Shown: positions 21,241-32,199, numbered from the stretch's first letter. The stretch: 64,000 bases of DNA from Anomaloglossus baeobatrachus (GCF_048569485.1 NC_134357.1:337427078-337491077); one strand, 5' to 3'. Numbers and translations are program-made. The notes: a model not told the origin generated them from the sequence alone.

Positions 21241-22793
21241 ACACTCCAACTCATTATAACTAAGCCATTATACTAGCAAACACTCAGTGTACCTAGTGGC
21301 ATCCTAAACGTGACTATTGGACTTTGCTATAGTCCCACTAGTGCAAAGACATTTGCAGAGCGCGTCTGCCTGCATTGCACACCCCAACTCATTATAACTA
21401 AGCCATTATACTAGCAAACACTCAGTGTACCTAGTGGCATCCTAAACGTGGCTATTGGACTTTGCTATAGTCACACTAGTGCAAAGACATTTGCAGAGCA
21501 CATCTGCCTGCATTGCACACTCCAACTCATTATAACTAAGCCATTATACTAGCAAACACTCAGTGTACCTAGTGGCATCCTAAACGTGGCTATTGGACTT
21601 TGCTATAGTCACACTAGTGCAAAGACATTTGCAGCACGTCTGCCTGCATTGCACACTCCAACTCATTATAACTAAGCCATTATACTAGCAAACACTCAGT
21701 GTACCTAGTGGCATCCTAAACGTGGCTATTGGACTTTGCTATAGTCACACTAGTGCAAAGACATTTGCAGAGCGCGTCTGCCTGCATTGCACACTCCAAC
21801 TCATTATAACTAAGCCATTATACTAGCAAACACTCGGTGTACCTAGTGGCATCCTAAACGTGACTATTGGACTTTGCTATAGTCCCACTAGTGCAAAGAC
21901 ATTTGCAGAGCACGTCTGCCTGCATTGCACACTCCAACTCATTATAACTAAGCCATTATACTAGCAAACACTCAGTGTACCTAGTGGCATCCTAAACGTG
22001 GCTATTGGACTTTGCTATAGTCACACTAGTGCAAAGACATTTGCAGCGCACGTCTGCCTGCATTGCACACTCCAACTCATTATAACTAAGCCATTATACT
22101 AGCAAACACTCAGTGTACCTAGTGGCATCCTAAACGTGGCTATTGGACTTTGCTATAGTCACACTAGTGCAAAGACATTTGCAGCACCTCTGCCTGCATT
22201 GCACACTCCAACTCATTATAACTAAGCCATTATACTAGCAAACACTCAGTGTACCTAGTGGCATCCTAAACGTGGCTATTGGACTTTGCTATAGTCACAC
22301 TAGTGCGAAGACATCTGCAGAGCACGTCTGCCTGCATTGCACACTCCAACTCATTATAACTAAGCCATTATACTAGCAAACACTCAGTGTACCTAGTGGC
22401 ATCCTAAACGTGACTATTGGACTTTGCTATAGTCACACTAGTGCAAAGACATTTGCAGAGCACGTCTGCCTGCATTGCACACTCCAACTCATTATAACTA
22501 AGCCATTATACTAGCAAACACTCAGTGTACCTAGTGGCATCCTAAACGTGGCTATTGGACTTTGCTATAGTCACACTAGTGCAAAGACATTTGCAGAGCA
22601 CGTCTGCCTGCATTGCACACTCCAACTCATTATAACTAAGCCATTATACTAGCAAACACTCAGTGTACCTAGTGGCATCCTAAACGTGACTATTGGACTT
22701 TGCTATAGTCCCACTAGTGCAAAGACATTTGCAGAGCACGTCTGCCTGCATTGCACACTCCAACTCATTATAACTAAGCCATTATACTAGCAA
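21241..22793 (+). repeat. 138-bp tandem array, about 11.3 units
   Basis: Units begin at ACACTCCAAC and recur at 136-139 bp. Two subtypes are visible, differing at GTGAC/GTGGC and TCCCAC/TCACAC within otherwise nearly identical text, so the array was homogenised recently by block duplications. It lies between the promoter-like cluster and the coding frame, and so would be 5' untranslated or intronic. Confidence 0.92.
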
Positions 22794-22946
22794 TTTTTGC
22801 TGCCAGTTTAAGGGCCGTAGTTGCATTGTCAGGGATATTTATTCTTTATTATTCTGCTGTTAATAAAGCTAGACCACCGCTGCAATCTTCACCACCTCTC
22901 AATTTTTACTACCACATTTTCAGTCCACAATCTTGTCGCAATCAAC

Positions 22947-25900
22947 ATGAGTGGCAAAATGACAGATGCTGGTGGAAAGGGGAAGAGGCGTGGTGGAAAA
23001 GGCAAAAAAGGTTTTGTCCGTGGGGAAGGTGGCAAAGCTCCATTATCATCTGCTGAAGATAGACCATCTACCAGCAAAAGTAAGATGTCTACTACTTACC
23101 GTGGACAATCCGATGTGCTCCCTTTTTTATGGACACGAACAACAGGAACAAAGGTAGATGATGGGCAAAAAAGGAAAATGCTTGAATGGATCTCAAGTGG
23201 TCCAACAAGTGCCCTCTCAGCCACTTCAAGTACCGCATCCAAAAAACACCAGTCCTCTGAGTTGTCATCCCAATCAAACTTGATTTCTCCCAGCTCTGAA
23301 GTCTCCATCAGCCCTGCACAGTATGGTGGAACTGAGATGGCTGAGTCTGCAGAGCTGTTCAGTCACACTATAGCCTGGGAATCAGAGGTCTGCTCCCAAG
23401 CTACAGTGAGTACAGAACAGGAAATGGTCTGCAGTGATGCCCAGAACCTTTGTGACTCTGATTCAGGCCGTGAGGACCAAGTTTTGGAGCATAATGTTGA
23501 CCCTTTGTCACAAACTGTAACACCTGTGGTTATAGACAATGAGGAACATACTGATGAAGATGAGACTCAGATACCCGATTGGGATGACAACTTAAATATT
23601 CGGTCAGGGCAAGAAGAGGCTCGGTCAGAGGGGGAGGGGAGTGCAAACACAACAATTGATGATGAAGTTCTAGATCCCACCTACTGTCAACCCACAGTCA
23701 GGCACTCGAGGAGGTCAACAGAGGTGGTGGAGGAGGATGCAACTGATGACGAAGTTACCTTGCGCCTTCCTGGACAGAGTCGGAGTACTGGTAGCACGTC
23801 TACAACTGCATCCTCAGCCACCACTCTGCCTCTGAGCATTATTCGGGGTGGATCATCAGGTCGCATGGCCTCTAAGGCTTGCCTAGCCTGGTCCTTTTTT
23901 GACATAGAAAAAGATCACCCAAATTATGTGATCTGTAAAATTTGTCATGGTTCTCTTAGTAGAGGTCAAAACTTCAGCAGTTTGACAACTTCTTCCATGA
24001 ATCGTCACATGAATAAATATCATATGGCCCGGTGGGAAGCTCACCGTGCTGCAATGCGGCCTAGCGGAGCGAACCATCCACCGCCTGCCCCTTCCAGTGC
24101 ATCCGCGCGCTTGTCGTCTTCTAGGACTGTGGGGACAGCTGTCACACCTGTTTTTCCACCCACAACTTCCACCACTGTAACTGCAACAGGCAGTTTGCTT
24201 GGTAGGTCGTCAGTTGTTTTGGAAGGGGAAACAAGTGAGTGTGTACAGCTGTCTCAGACATCGATAGCACCAACTTTGGATGAAGGCAACATCATGTCTC
24301 CGCCTGCACTTTCCTCACAAACCTGCATTTTTCCAGGGACACCCTACTCAACACCGTCTACACACAGCAGCCAGATCTCTGTCCCTCAGACGTGGACAAA
24401 TAAAAGGCCATTTCCTGCGACCCATGACAAAGCTAAGAGGTTGACTCTATCCCTCTGTAAGCTGTTGGCTACAGAAATGCTGCCTTTCCGCCTAGTGGAC
24501 ACACAGGATTTTAGAGACCTTATGTCTGTCGCTGTGCCCCAGTACCAGATGCCTAGTCGCCACTACTTCTCTAAGAAAGGTGTGCCCGCGCTACACCAGC
24601 ATGTCGCACACAACATCACCGCTTCCTTGAGAAACTCTGTGTGTGAACGGGTGCATTTCACCACCGCTACTTGGACCAGTAAGCATGGACAGGGACGTTA
24701 CATGTCGCTGACTGGGCACTGGGTAACTATAGTGATAGATGGTGAAGGGTCTGCTGCACAAGTCTTGCCGTCCCCACGACTTGTGTGTCAATCCTCTGTC
24801 TGTCCAAGTTCCGCCACTGCTTCTGCATCCTCCACCTCATCTGGGTCCTCCACCTCCGCCCCAAGCCTGCCTGGTCAGGCCACCAGCGTTCTCACTGCGC
24901 AGAAGGAATCACGCACCCCTCATTACTATGCTGGCAGCAGAGCGCAACGGCATCAGGCGGTGTTTAGCTTGACATGTCTTGGGAATAAGAGTCACACAGC
25001 TGAGGAGTTGTGGTCAGCTCTGCGGTCCGAGTTTAATAAATGGTTGTCTCCACTCAACCTGCAGCCTGGTAAGGCCGTGTGCGACAATGCTGCAAACCTG
25101 GGTGCGGCCCTTCGCCTGGGCAAGGTGACACACGTACCTTGTATGGCTCACATGTTGAACCTTGTCGTGCAGCAATTTTTAACACAGTATCCCGGCCTAG
25201 ATGGCCTTCTGAACAGGGCACGAAAACTGTCTGCTCACTTCCGCCGTTCAAGCGCCGCAGCTGAGCGACTTGCATCGCTCCAGAAGTCTTTCGGCCTGCC
25301 GGTTCATCGCCTGAAATGTGATGTGGCGACACGCTGGAATTCAACTCTCCACATGTTACAGCGACTGTGGCAGCACCGCCGTGCCCTGGTGCAATACGTC
25401 ATGACGTATAGCCTGGGCCAACGAGATGCAGAGGTGGGGCAGATCACCCTGATGGAGTGGTCTCAGATCAAGGACCTATGCACCCTTCTGCACAGTTTCG
25501 ACATGGCGACGAATATGTTTAGCGCTGACAATGCCATTATCAGCATGACGATTCCAGTCATTTACATGCTGGAACACACGATAAACACTATTCGGAGTCA
25601 GGGGGTGGTACAACAGGAAGGGGATGAACTACAGGAGGATTCATATGCGCAAGACACAACAACATCACCAAGGTCCAGACGTTCATCATCACCAAGGCGC
25701 CAGGCATGGGAGCATGGGGTACAGGGATCAACAAGGGTGCATGGCAGCAGGCGAGATGTTGAGGAAGGTGCAGGAGGACATGAAGAAATGGAGGACGAAC
25801 TGTCCATGGACATGGAAGACTCAGCAGATGAGGGAGACCTTGGTCAAATTTCAGTTGAAAGAGGTTGGGGGGAGATGTCAGAGGAAGAAAGAACGGTTAG

Positions 25901-26672
25901 CACCTCTATGCCACAAACACAGCGTGGACTTGGTCTGCATGGCTGCGCAAGACACATGAGTGCCTTCTTGTTGCACTACCTCCAACATGACCCTCGTATT
26001 GTCAAAATTAGAAGTGATGATGACTACTGGCTTGCCACACTATTAGATCCCCGGTACAAGTCCAAATTTTGTGACATAATTCCAGCCATAGAAAGGGACG
26101 CACGTATGCAGGAGTATCAGCAGAAGCTGTTACTCGATCTTAGATCTGCTTTTCCACCAAACAACCGTGCAGGTGCAGGGAGTGAATCTCCCAGTTGTAA
26201 CTTGACAAACATGGAACGGTCTCGTCATCTTCAACAGTCTACACGTACCAGTAGGACCGTATCTGGTGCTGGTAACAGCAATTTTATGGAATCTTTTCAT
26301 AATTTTTTTAGACCCTCCTTTGCAAGGCCACCAGAGACAACAAGTCTGACACATAGTCAACGGCTGGAGAGGATGATACAGGAGTATCTCCAAATGAACA
26401 TCGATGCCATGACTGTGCAACTGGAGCCTTGCTCCTTTTGGGCTTCAAACCTAGAAAAATGGCCAGAGCTCGCAACTTACGCCTTGGAGATTTTGTCGTG
26501 TCCAGCTGCCAGCGTTGTCTCTGAACGTGTCTTCAGTGCTGCTGGGTGTGTGCTGACAGATAAGCGCACGCGTCTGTCCAGTGACAATGTGGACAGACTG
26601 ACGTTCATCAAAATGAACAAGTCATGGATCCAGAAGGAATTTACAACCCCTGTGTCATCCTGGGGAGAGTAA
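22947..26672 (+). CDS. hAT transposase with BED zinc finger
   Basis: About 1241 residues from the ATG at 22,947 (MSGKMTDAGGKGKRRGG). An ATG at 22,821 in the same frame would add a hydrophobic, atypical 42-residue leader, and a splice-acceptor-like TTTTCAG ends at 22,922, so the later start is preferred. Order: a basic then acidic N-terminal region; a BED finger near residues 312-358 (CKIC ... HMNKYH); PSRHYFSKKGVPALHQHVAHNI near 540; VIDGEG near 596 and VCDNAANL near 711 (probable catalytic acids of the RNase H-like core); RWNSTLHML; a low-complexity acidic insert; LLDPRYKSKF near 1034; and the hATC dimerisation domain near 1175-1228 (LSCPAASVVSERVFSAAG, containing the third acid, Glu). It would bind the element ends and move them in the nucleus. 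It is longer than usual ZBED-type transposases, owing to its N-terminal region and insert, and no break is seen. Confidence 0.93.
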   Translation: MSGKMTDAGGKGKRRGGKGKKGFVRGEGGKAPLSSAEDRPSTSKSKMSTTYRGQSDVLPFLWTRTTGTKVDDGQKRKMLEWISSGPTSALSATSSTASKKHQSSELSSQSNLISPSSEVSISPAQYGGTEMAESAELFSHTIAWESEVCSQATVSTEQEMVCSDAQNLCDSDSGREDQVLEHNVDPLSQTVTPVVIDNEEHTDEDETQIPDWDDNLNIRSGQEEARSEGEGSANTTIDDEVLDPTYCQPTVRHSRRSTEVVEEDATDDEVTLRLPGQSRSTGSTSTTASSATTLPLSIIRGGSSGRMASKACLAWSFFDIEKDHPNYVICKICHGSLSRGQNFSSLTTSSMNRHMNKYHMARWEAHRAAMRPSGANHPPPAPSSASARLSSSRTVGTAVTPVFPPTTSTTVTATGSLLGRSSVVLEGETSECVQLSQTSIAPTLDEGNIMSPPALSSQTCIFPGTPYSTPSTHSSQISVPQTWTNKRPFPATHDKAKRLTLSLCKLLATEMLPFRLVDTQDFRDLMSVAVPQYQMPSRHYFSKKGVPALHQHVAHNITASLRNSVCERVHFTTATWTSKHGQGRYMSLTGHWVTIVIDGEGSAAQVLPSPRLVCQSSVCPSSATASASSTSSGSSTSAPSLPGQATSVLTAQKESRTPHYYAGSRAQRHQAVFSLTCLGNKSHTAEELWSALRSEFNKWLSPLNLQPGKAVCDNAANLGAALRLGKVTHVPCMAHMLNLVVQQFLTQYPGLDGLLNRARKLSAHFRRSSAAAERLASLQKSFGLPVHRLKCDVATRWNSTLHMLQRLWQHRRALVQYVMTYSLGQRDAEVGQITLMEWSQIKDLCTLLHSFDMATNMFSADNAIISMTIPVIYMLEHTINTIRSQGVVQQEGDELQEDSYAQDTTTSPRSRRSSSPRRQAWEHGVQGSTRVHGSRRDVEEGAGGHEEMEDELSMDMEDSADEGDLGQISVERGWGEMSEEERTVSTSMPQTQRGLGLHGCARHMSAFLLHYLQHDPRIVKIRSDDDYWLATLLDPRYKSKFCDIIPAIERDARMQEYQQKLLLDLRSAFPPNNRAGAGSESPSCNLTNMERSRHLQQSTRTSRTVSGAGNSNFMESFHNFFRPSFARPPETTSLTHSQRLERMIQEYLQMNIDAMTVQLEPCSFWASNLEKWPELATYALEILSCPAASVVSERVFSAAGCVLTDKRTRLSSDNVDRLTFIKMNKSWIQKEFTTPVSSWGE

Positions 26673-26689
26673 ATGCTTGTGGATTTGGA

Positions 26690-27525
26690 ATGTACTTGAT
26701 GCAAATCTAGCTGTGAAGTGTACAACTAGGGCACAAGTGCTGCCACTGAATGGGTGGGTGTGTGTGGGGCACAATTTTTGGAAAAAAAGGGAGACTCCGC
26801 TTGGAGTAACCCTTGCTTATATTGTTTTTAAAAGAAGCCAAGATGAACAGAGCTGGGATCAGGAAAGACTTTGCTACCTACCCTGGTGTCATGCTGGGGA
26901 CGGTTAATTATGGCGTATTTTTGAATGTGCTTGATGCAAATCTAGCTGTGAAGTGTACAACTAGGGCACAAGTGCTGCCACTGAATGGGTGGGTGTGTGT
27001 GGGGCACAATTTTTGGAAAAAAAGGGAGAATCCGCTTGGAGTAACCCTTGCTTACATTGTTTTTAAAAGAAGCCAAGATGAACAGAGCTGGGATCAGGAA
27101 AGACTTTGCTACCTACCCTGGTGTCATGCTGGGGACGGTTAATTATGGCGTATTTTTGAATGTGCTTGATGCAAATCTAGCTGTGAAGTGTACAACTAGG
27201 GCACAAGTGCTGCCACTGAATGGGTGGGTGTGTGTGGGGCCCAATTTTTGGAAAAGAGGGAGACTCCGCTTGGAGTAACCCCTGCTTGCTGTGTTTTTAA
27301 AAGAAGCCAAGATGAACAGAGCTGGGGTCAGGAAAGACTTTGCTACCTACCCCGGTGTCATCCTGGGGACGGATAAGAATGGCGTATTTTTGAATGTGCT
27401 TGATGCAAATCTAGCTGTGAATTGTACAACTGGGGCACAACTGCTGCCACTGAATGGGTGGGTGTGTGTGGGGCCCAATTTTTGGAAAAAAAGGGAGACT
27501 ACGCTTGGAGTCACCTTGCGGTGTT
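26690..27525 (+). repeat. 235-bp tandem array, about 3.6 units
   Basis: Units recur at 234-235 bp (GCAAATCTAG at 26,701, 26,936, 27,171 and about 27,405) immediately after the transposase stop codon. They are nearly identical, with a few base changes in the last unit. Short frames repeated within it are not genes. It would lie in the 3' untranslated part of the element. Confidence 0.9.
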
Positions 27526-27727
27526 TTACATGATTTTAGAAGGGCGTGCCATGCCTATATCTGTGTGTCCTCCTCTTTTTCCTTGTCCAGCTGTTTTGTT
27601 TTCGCATGAGTATATGTCCTTGTCACTTTCCCATGTGTTTGAGTTGTTTGTCACCTTTTGGACACCTTTGAGGGTGTTTTCTAGGTGTTTTTCTGTGTTT
27701 GTGATTGCCTGCCATTGTTTCCTATGC

Positions 27728-27831
27728 AGTTCGAGTTCGGTTCGTCGAACGTTCGACGAGCCGAACTCGAACGGGACCTCCGTTCGGCGAACCGACCTCG
27801 AGCCGAACCGGGACCGGTTCGCTCATCTCTA
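27728..27831. repeat. Right subterminal block of the autonomous hAT
   Basis: A dense set of TTCG/CGAA words (GTTCGAGTTCGGTTCGTCGAA and its inverse) ends in the inverted terminal repeat. Blocks of the same design close the elements at 45,602 and 50,835. Confidence 0.75.
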
Positions 27832-27839
27832 GTTAAGAC

Positions 27840-28149
27840 CTGTTCTCGATTGCTCATTGTCTCTGTGTTTTCACATCCTGGGTGGGGCTATTTATACTCT
27901 CCTTATTGCAGTCTTTGCTGGCTATATTCATTCCTATGTGGATTCTGTTAAGGATTTCCCACTCTGTTGCAAGGGATTTGCCTGTTAGACAGAGACCAGT
28001 TTGATATTTTCACTGTGCTTTCTTATTTGTTTTTTACCTACACCTTTCTTCTGTTTGTTGTTTGGTTTGTAGGAGGTTACTTGCATTTATAATTTTTACT
28101 GATTCTACTTGTGCATGTGTTTTATGTTTGGAGACTATCTAGCAACAGG
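27840..28149. other. Intergenic DNA, no gene seen
   Basis: AT-rich, with no recognised repeat or coding motif. It is the right flank of the autonomous hAT. Confidence 0.3.
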
Positions 28150-29222
28150 TAAAAGGGATGGGCACTGATTGGATAGTAGCCACCCAATCTGTAGGGAGAA
28201 ACCCAGTGAGGGGGAGGGGCCAGTGGTCAGTTGGGAAGGTGGCGGGAGGAAGTAGAGAGTTGAAGATAAGTCAAGGAGAGTGAAGGAAGGAGTACAGGAA
28301 TTGTGAGGAGAGAAGGAGTGAGACTAAAAGTACATAAAAGACCTGAAGCAACATCGGAGTACTGTAAAAGGAGTGAGGAACTGTGGAGTACAGCCACAGG
28401 ACACCAGGTACCGTGGGTTACCTTGGGTTACCTGTGGAAGTGTAAGACTCCAGGAACCACGGGATGCCTGTGTAAGTCTGGAACCAAGGCTCACAGGACT
28501 CAGCACAAGGCGGGGTGCAGACCCTAGGACAATGGGACACTTTGTGGTTAACTGTTAATTCTGCCAGGTGACAGGGTTTCCAGGATCCCTCACAAACCCA
28601 AAAAGTCTGAAGCATCAGCAGCGAAGAGGGGACCGGGGACTGAACCCCGTAAATAGTCTAGGCTGCCTGCAATAGGACCAAGACTGAAGAGACTCCCAAG
28701 TAGTTCTAGGCCACGGGAGTCCAACCACAACAAGTGTACACGGAGGACAGCCAACCCAGGTCACAGCTGGTATGGAGAACAGGGGAGCGGGAACACCTGG
28801 AACTGGCACCAGGGGGTTCAAGAACCAAAAGTAAAAGCAAGGCAAGTTGAAACTGCAAAACTGGTTTTATTATCGCCCCGTGCACTCACATAGATGGTTT
28901 CCCACTACAATCCCCATCTTTCACTGCTGGGGCCTGTCCATGCTTGTGGAGGGCCCAAAACATCTAAGCTGCACTACTCCATCAGCCCCAGCAGAATACT
29001 GCAGTGGCGGCCCCAATAACGTGGCCGCACACTGCAAGTGGCGTAGTCGAGAACTCTTTTATTTTTATTTTATTTTCCCCTTTAACTTTTATTTTTCACC
29101 CCATTTTCTGAGGGATGGCACCCCAAGGGCTACGGTACCGGGCGTCTACCACGCCTGTTCCCACTGCGCACCACACGCTCGGGACCAAGTACCCTACAGC
29201 CTCTGGGACGTCACAAATGTAA
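28150..29222 (+). mobile_element. Probable old solo LTR, ends uncertain
   Basis: The purine-rich GGAGAGTGAAGGAAGGAG-like start, the middle part (AAAACTGGTTTTATTATCGCC) and the block CAAGTGGCGTAGTCGAGAACT followed by a GC-rich end parallel, in order, the LTRs at 40,633-41,870 and 59,589-60,835 (which have GGTGGCGTCACGAAC in the same place). No internal coding region or second LTR was seen and the 4-bp flanking duplication could not be identified, so the boundaries are approximate. Confidence 0.5.
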
Positions 29223-29565
29223 CCTGCAATATGTAGTGTTGGTAATGTGTAATGTGAAGTATTACATAGCATATCCCTCGACAATGACTACCTCCCTGCT
29301 CTACTCTACATAACCACATTGATAAATCAGAGACTAACCCCACTTTTAATTGTTGCTCATTTGCACTGAAGGTGTGCTTTCCCAATAATATTGATAAGAA
29401 GGATATTGAAAGAGTATTTGAAGCGGGTTTTTTTTTTTTGAAGAGGGGGGGGTTAAAGAGGATTTTAGAAGAGACTCTACTCCAAAAATCCATATTAAAG
29501 ATCTATTTATGGTATTTCAACATGGAGTTTTTTTCAGGCGGAAACTTTCACATTAAAAACGTTTC
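29223..29565. other. Intergenic DNA, no gene seen
   Basis: AT-rich sequence with a poly-T and G run near 29,428-29,451. No repeat or coding motif was recognised. Confidence 0.3.
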
Positions 29566-29981
29566 TAAGGCTATGTGCCCATGCTGCGGAAAATGCACGG
29601 ATTTTGCCGCGGATTTCTCGCGGAAAAGCCACGGATTTCCCGAAAATCTGCAGCAGCGGCACTTCCCAGCCATTTCTATGGCATTTTGGAAATGCTGTGC
29701 CCATGCTGCGGATTTTTCCGCGGCGGATTTGGTGCGGATTTTGATCCGGAAAAATCTGCAACATGTAAATTATTGTTGCGGATTTTGATCCGGATTTTGG
29801 CTTCAGAATTGGGAAAAAAAAATAAAAAATCCGCACCAAAATCCGCGGCAATTCCGCGGTAAATCCGCGGTAAATCCGCGGCAAATCCGCACCTTTGAAA
29901 AGGTGCGGATTTTGCGGGAAAGCCGCGGATTTTCATGCAGAAAAATCCGCAGCAACATTCTACCGTGGACACATACCCTTA
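29566..29981. mobile_element. MITE made of GCGGATTTT palindromes
   Basis: The ends read AAGGCTATGTGCCCATGCTG and, reverse complemented from the right, AAGGGTATGTGTCCACGG, with TA at each outer edge. The interior is a cluster of about twenty GCGGATTT / AAATCCGC words in both orientations, giving strong self-complementarity. It is non-coding. A diverged relative of the left end occurs at about 47,183. The superfamily is unknown. Confidence 0.65.
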
Positions 29982-29984
29982 AAA

Positions 29985-31102
29985 TGGTGTTTTTTGGCAT
30001 GGCTTGGTAAGAATACATGGTTTTTCATGCTTTTAAGTTTGCATTTTTCGGCATTGTGTGTTTACTTGTAATATCGGGTATAGTATCAACGTGTGTTTTC
30101 GACAGCCAACAAACCACAGTAAAAACTGCAACAAAATGCACATTTTGCTGAAATTTATTAGAACTGAAATTATGATTTTTTGTTTTTAAAAAAAACAAAC
30201 TCGACATGTAAACTTTAGGCACATTTTCGCATTGATCCCGTGCCTTGAGTGTACTTGGTGCTGTTTGTTTTTTTTTTTCTTTAGGTTTTCTTTTTTTTTT
30301 AATTCCAATTAAAATCAAAGAATATCCAAAGAGTATTAAAATTGCTTTAATTGAAGATTTTGGAGCATTTGCGCCAGAATCCACATAATAAAACATGCTC
30401 CATATGAACATACATTTTCTCCTATCTATTAAACTTCACCATTCTACTTCTCTGCAAACTAATTTACTGCTAATCAGTTTCCTCTTGCTCTTCGCTGACA
30501 CAATAACTGTAGTTTCAGCATCAATATTTCTGACAGGATTTTTCTCTCTACATCAATATATGGATGAGAGTATGAGAGAAAGGACAGGCTGGCCATATTA
30601 TTTATTGGAGTTAACTATCTGGACGCACGGGCTGGCAAGGCTTTCCTTGAAGAGGTTGGCCCCTGTAAATGGTATGCACATGTAAATGGTTATTTGGTGC
30701 CATGCAATCGAGATCCGTGAAGGTGCACTAAACTTAGCATATTGGATTTGCTTACATTTTTTTTGTACGGTATACAATTTGTTCAGTCACATGTATATTA
30801 TATTGCTAAGGCCAGGCATATTTCCCATCAGGCTTGGATTTGCCAAGAAGATACCACATTTCTGGAAAAACTATGTAGACTTCAGTTATGCCAAAAAGAG
30901 GTGATGTTGAAGCTCCGAGACAGTGGGACAGTGTATCAGAACTTTTTTGTGATTATGGATTAATATAACAGTAAACTGTTTTACTATTGTAGCCTTTACT
31001 GGCCACCATTGTGCCCTTGGTTTGACTTTTTATTTATGTAAACCTCATTCACAAAGAGCGGTCCTCATTTGGTTTTGGCAATTTTTAGGGTGGTCTTGAC
31101 AG
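29985..31102. other. Repeat-poor island, no gene seen
   Basis: No coding domain and no recognised transposon. From about 30,330 to 31,000 the sequence has even composition, with words such as CTGCTAATCAG, CCATATTATTTATTGG and GTTAAC that recall transcription-factor sites. It may be conserved non-coding DNA; alignment would decide. Confidence 0.3.
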
Positions 31103-31104
31103 TA

Positions 31105-31526
31105 AAGGCTGCTTTACACTCTACGATTTATCTGACGATATGTCTTTGGGGTCACAGTTTTCGTGACCCACTTCCGTCATTGTTAGCGATGTCGTTTTGT
31201 GTGGCACCTACGCGCAACTCCGAACGATTGCAAATAGGGTGAAAATCGTTGATCGTTGACATGTTGTTCAGTTTCAAAATATTGTTCGTCGTTTAGAACG
31301 CAGCAGACATATTGCTACGTATGACACCCTGCCAACGACGAACAACATCCACACGGCCGCCTTGGTCAAACAATATATCGCTGAACGATGTAGCATCGTT
31401 TGTGAGATGTGTACGTGTGACCGCTACAAAACGACCTATGAGCGATCTCGGCAAATCGTAACAACGATCTGGGCGTGTCACATCGCTAACGAGATCGCTA
31501 GTGATATCGTTGTGTAAAGCAGCCTT
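31105..31526. mobile_element. MITE with perfect AAGGCTGCTTTACAC ends
   Basis: AAGGCTGCTTTACAC opens the element and its exact inverse closes it, with TA on both sides (31,103-31,104 and 31,527-31,528). The 422-bp interior is non-coding and full of ATCGTT/AACGAT words. It is the better preserved relative of the element at 18,709-19,232. TA duplication would fit a Tc1/mariner-related mover. Confidence 0.78.
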
Positions 31527-31540
31527 TAGACTTTCTGTAT

Positions 31541-32199
31541 TTAAATGAACCTATCAACAGTTTTTTAATGTCTGAACAAATGCCACCACCTTTTACAGCT
31601 CCTGTACTGCATTCCACAAAGTTGTCTATTGTCTTCTGACCCAACCTGTATATTACCAAAAATACCTTTTGAATTGCTCTAGCACTGGATGTTAATTGGA
31701 TGGTCCAGTCCAATGGGCATCATTGCTTCGTTATCTGTTTTTCCTCTCTGCTCCTAACGGACGTTCTCTGGCTTTGATTGATCTGGATGACTCATCTTGT
31801 GCCATCCAAATAGCCCAACACAGTTTGCTCTGCCCTATTGCAGGCAGGACATAAAACAAATACCAAAACATGTAGTGCAGAACAAAGTACGCCTGTGTGA
31901 GCTGGCCATGCTATAGCGCAAGTGCGAGAGGTCGTTTCACTATGTGGATGATGTACCAATCACAGCCATAGGATAGCCTTTAGGATCAGAGAGGAGGAAC
32001 AGATATCGCAGCAATGACCTCCATTGGACTGGACCACGCAATTTATACACAGCGCGAGAACAATTCAAAAGGTATTTTTGGGGATATTGAAGGGGAGTCA
32101 GGAGACAATTGACGCCTGCAGAACAGGAGCTGTAAAAGGTCGTGACATTTGTTCTGACACTAAAATACTGGTGACAAGTTCCCTTTTTAAAGGTTTTTT
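31541..32199. mobile_element. Foldback element, TTAA-type ends
   Basis: The first 220 bases (31,545-31,765) are the imperfect inverse of 31,975-32,190, sharing long phrases such as CAAAAATACCTTTTGAATTG and TGGTCCAGTCCAATGG. The outer ends resemble AAAGGGAACCTGTCACCAG, a style known from TTAA-inserting amphibian elements. There is no coding capacity. The short frames in each arm are mirror images and not genes. Confidence 0.6.

Larger units (their letters stand above)
20429..27831 (+). mobile_element. Complete autonomous hAT transposon (7.4 kb)
   Basis: The left end reads TAGAGTTGAGCGCGGTTCG; the reverse complement of the right end reads TAGAGATGAGCGAACCGG. A perfect 8-bp duplication, GTTAAGAC, lies at 20,421-20,428 and 27,832-27,839. 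In order it contains subterminal TCGA-rich repeats, promoter-like motifs, an 11-unit 138-bp tandem array, the transposase frame, a 3.6-unit 235-bp tandem array, and a second TCGA-rich subterminal block. No break is seen in the coding frame. Two non-autonomous relatives with the same termini lie at 34,332-45,602 and 47,022-50,835. Intact ends and frame suggest a young, possibly active copy. Confidence 0.92.

Noticed and set aside
21241-22793. CRISPR-like array
   Set aside because: Units are contiguous 138-bp tandem copies with no unique spacers, in a eukaryotic transposon.
26677-27832. Repeated short frames after the hAT transposase
   Set aside because: They restate the 235-bp tandem unit; no separate gene.
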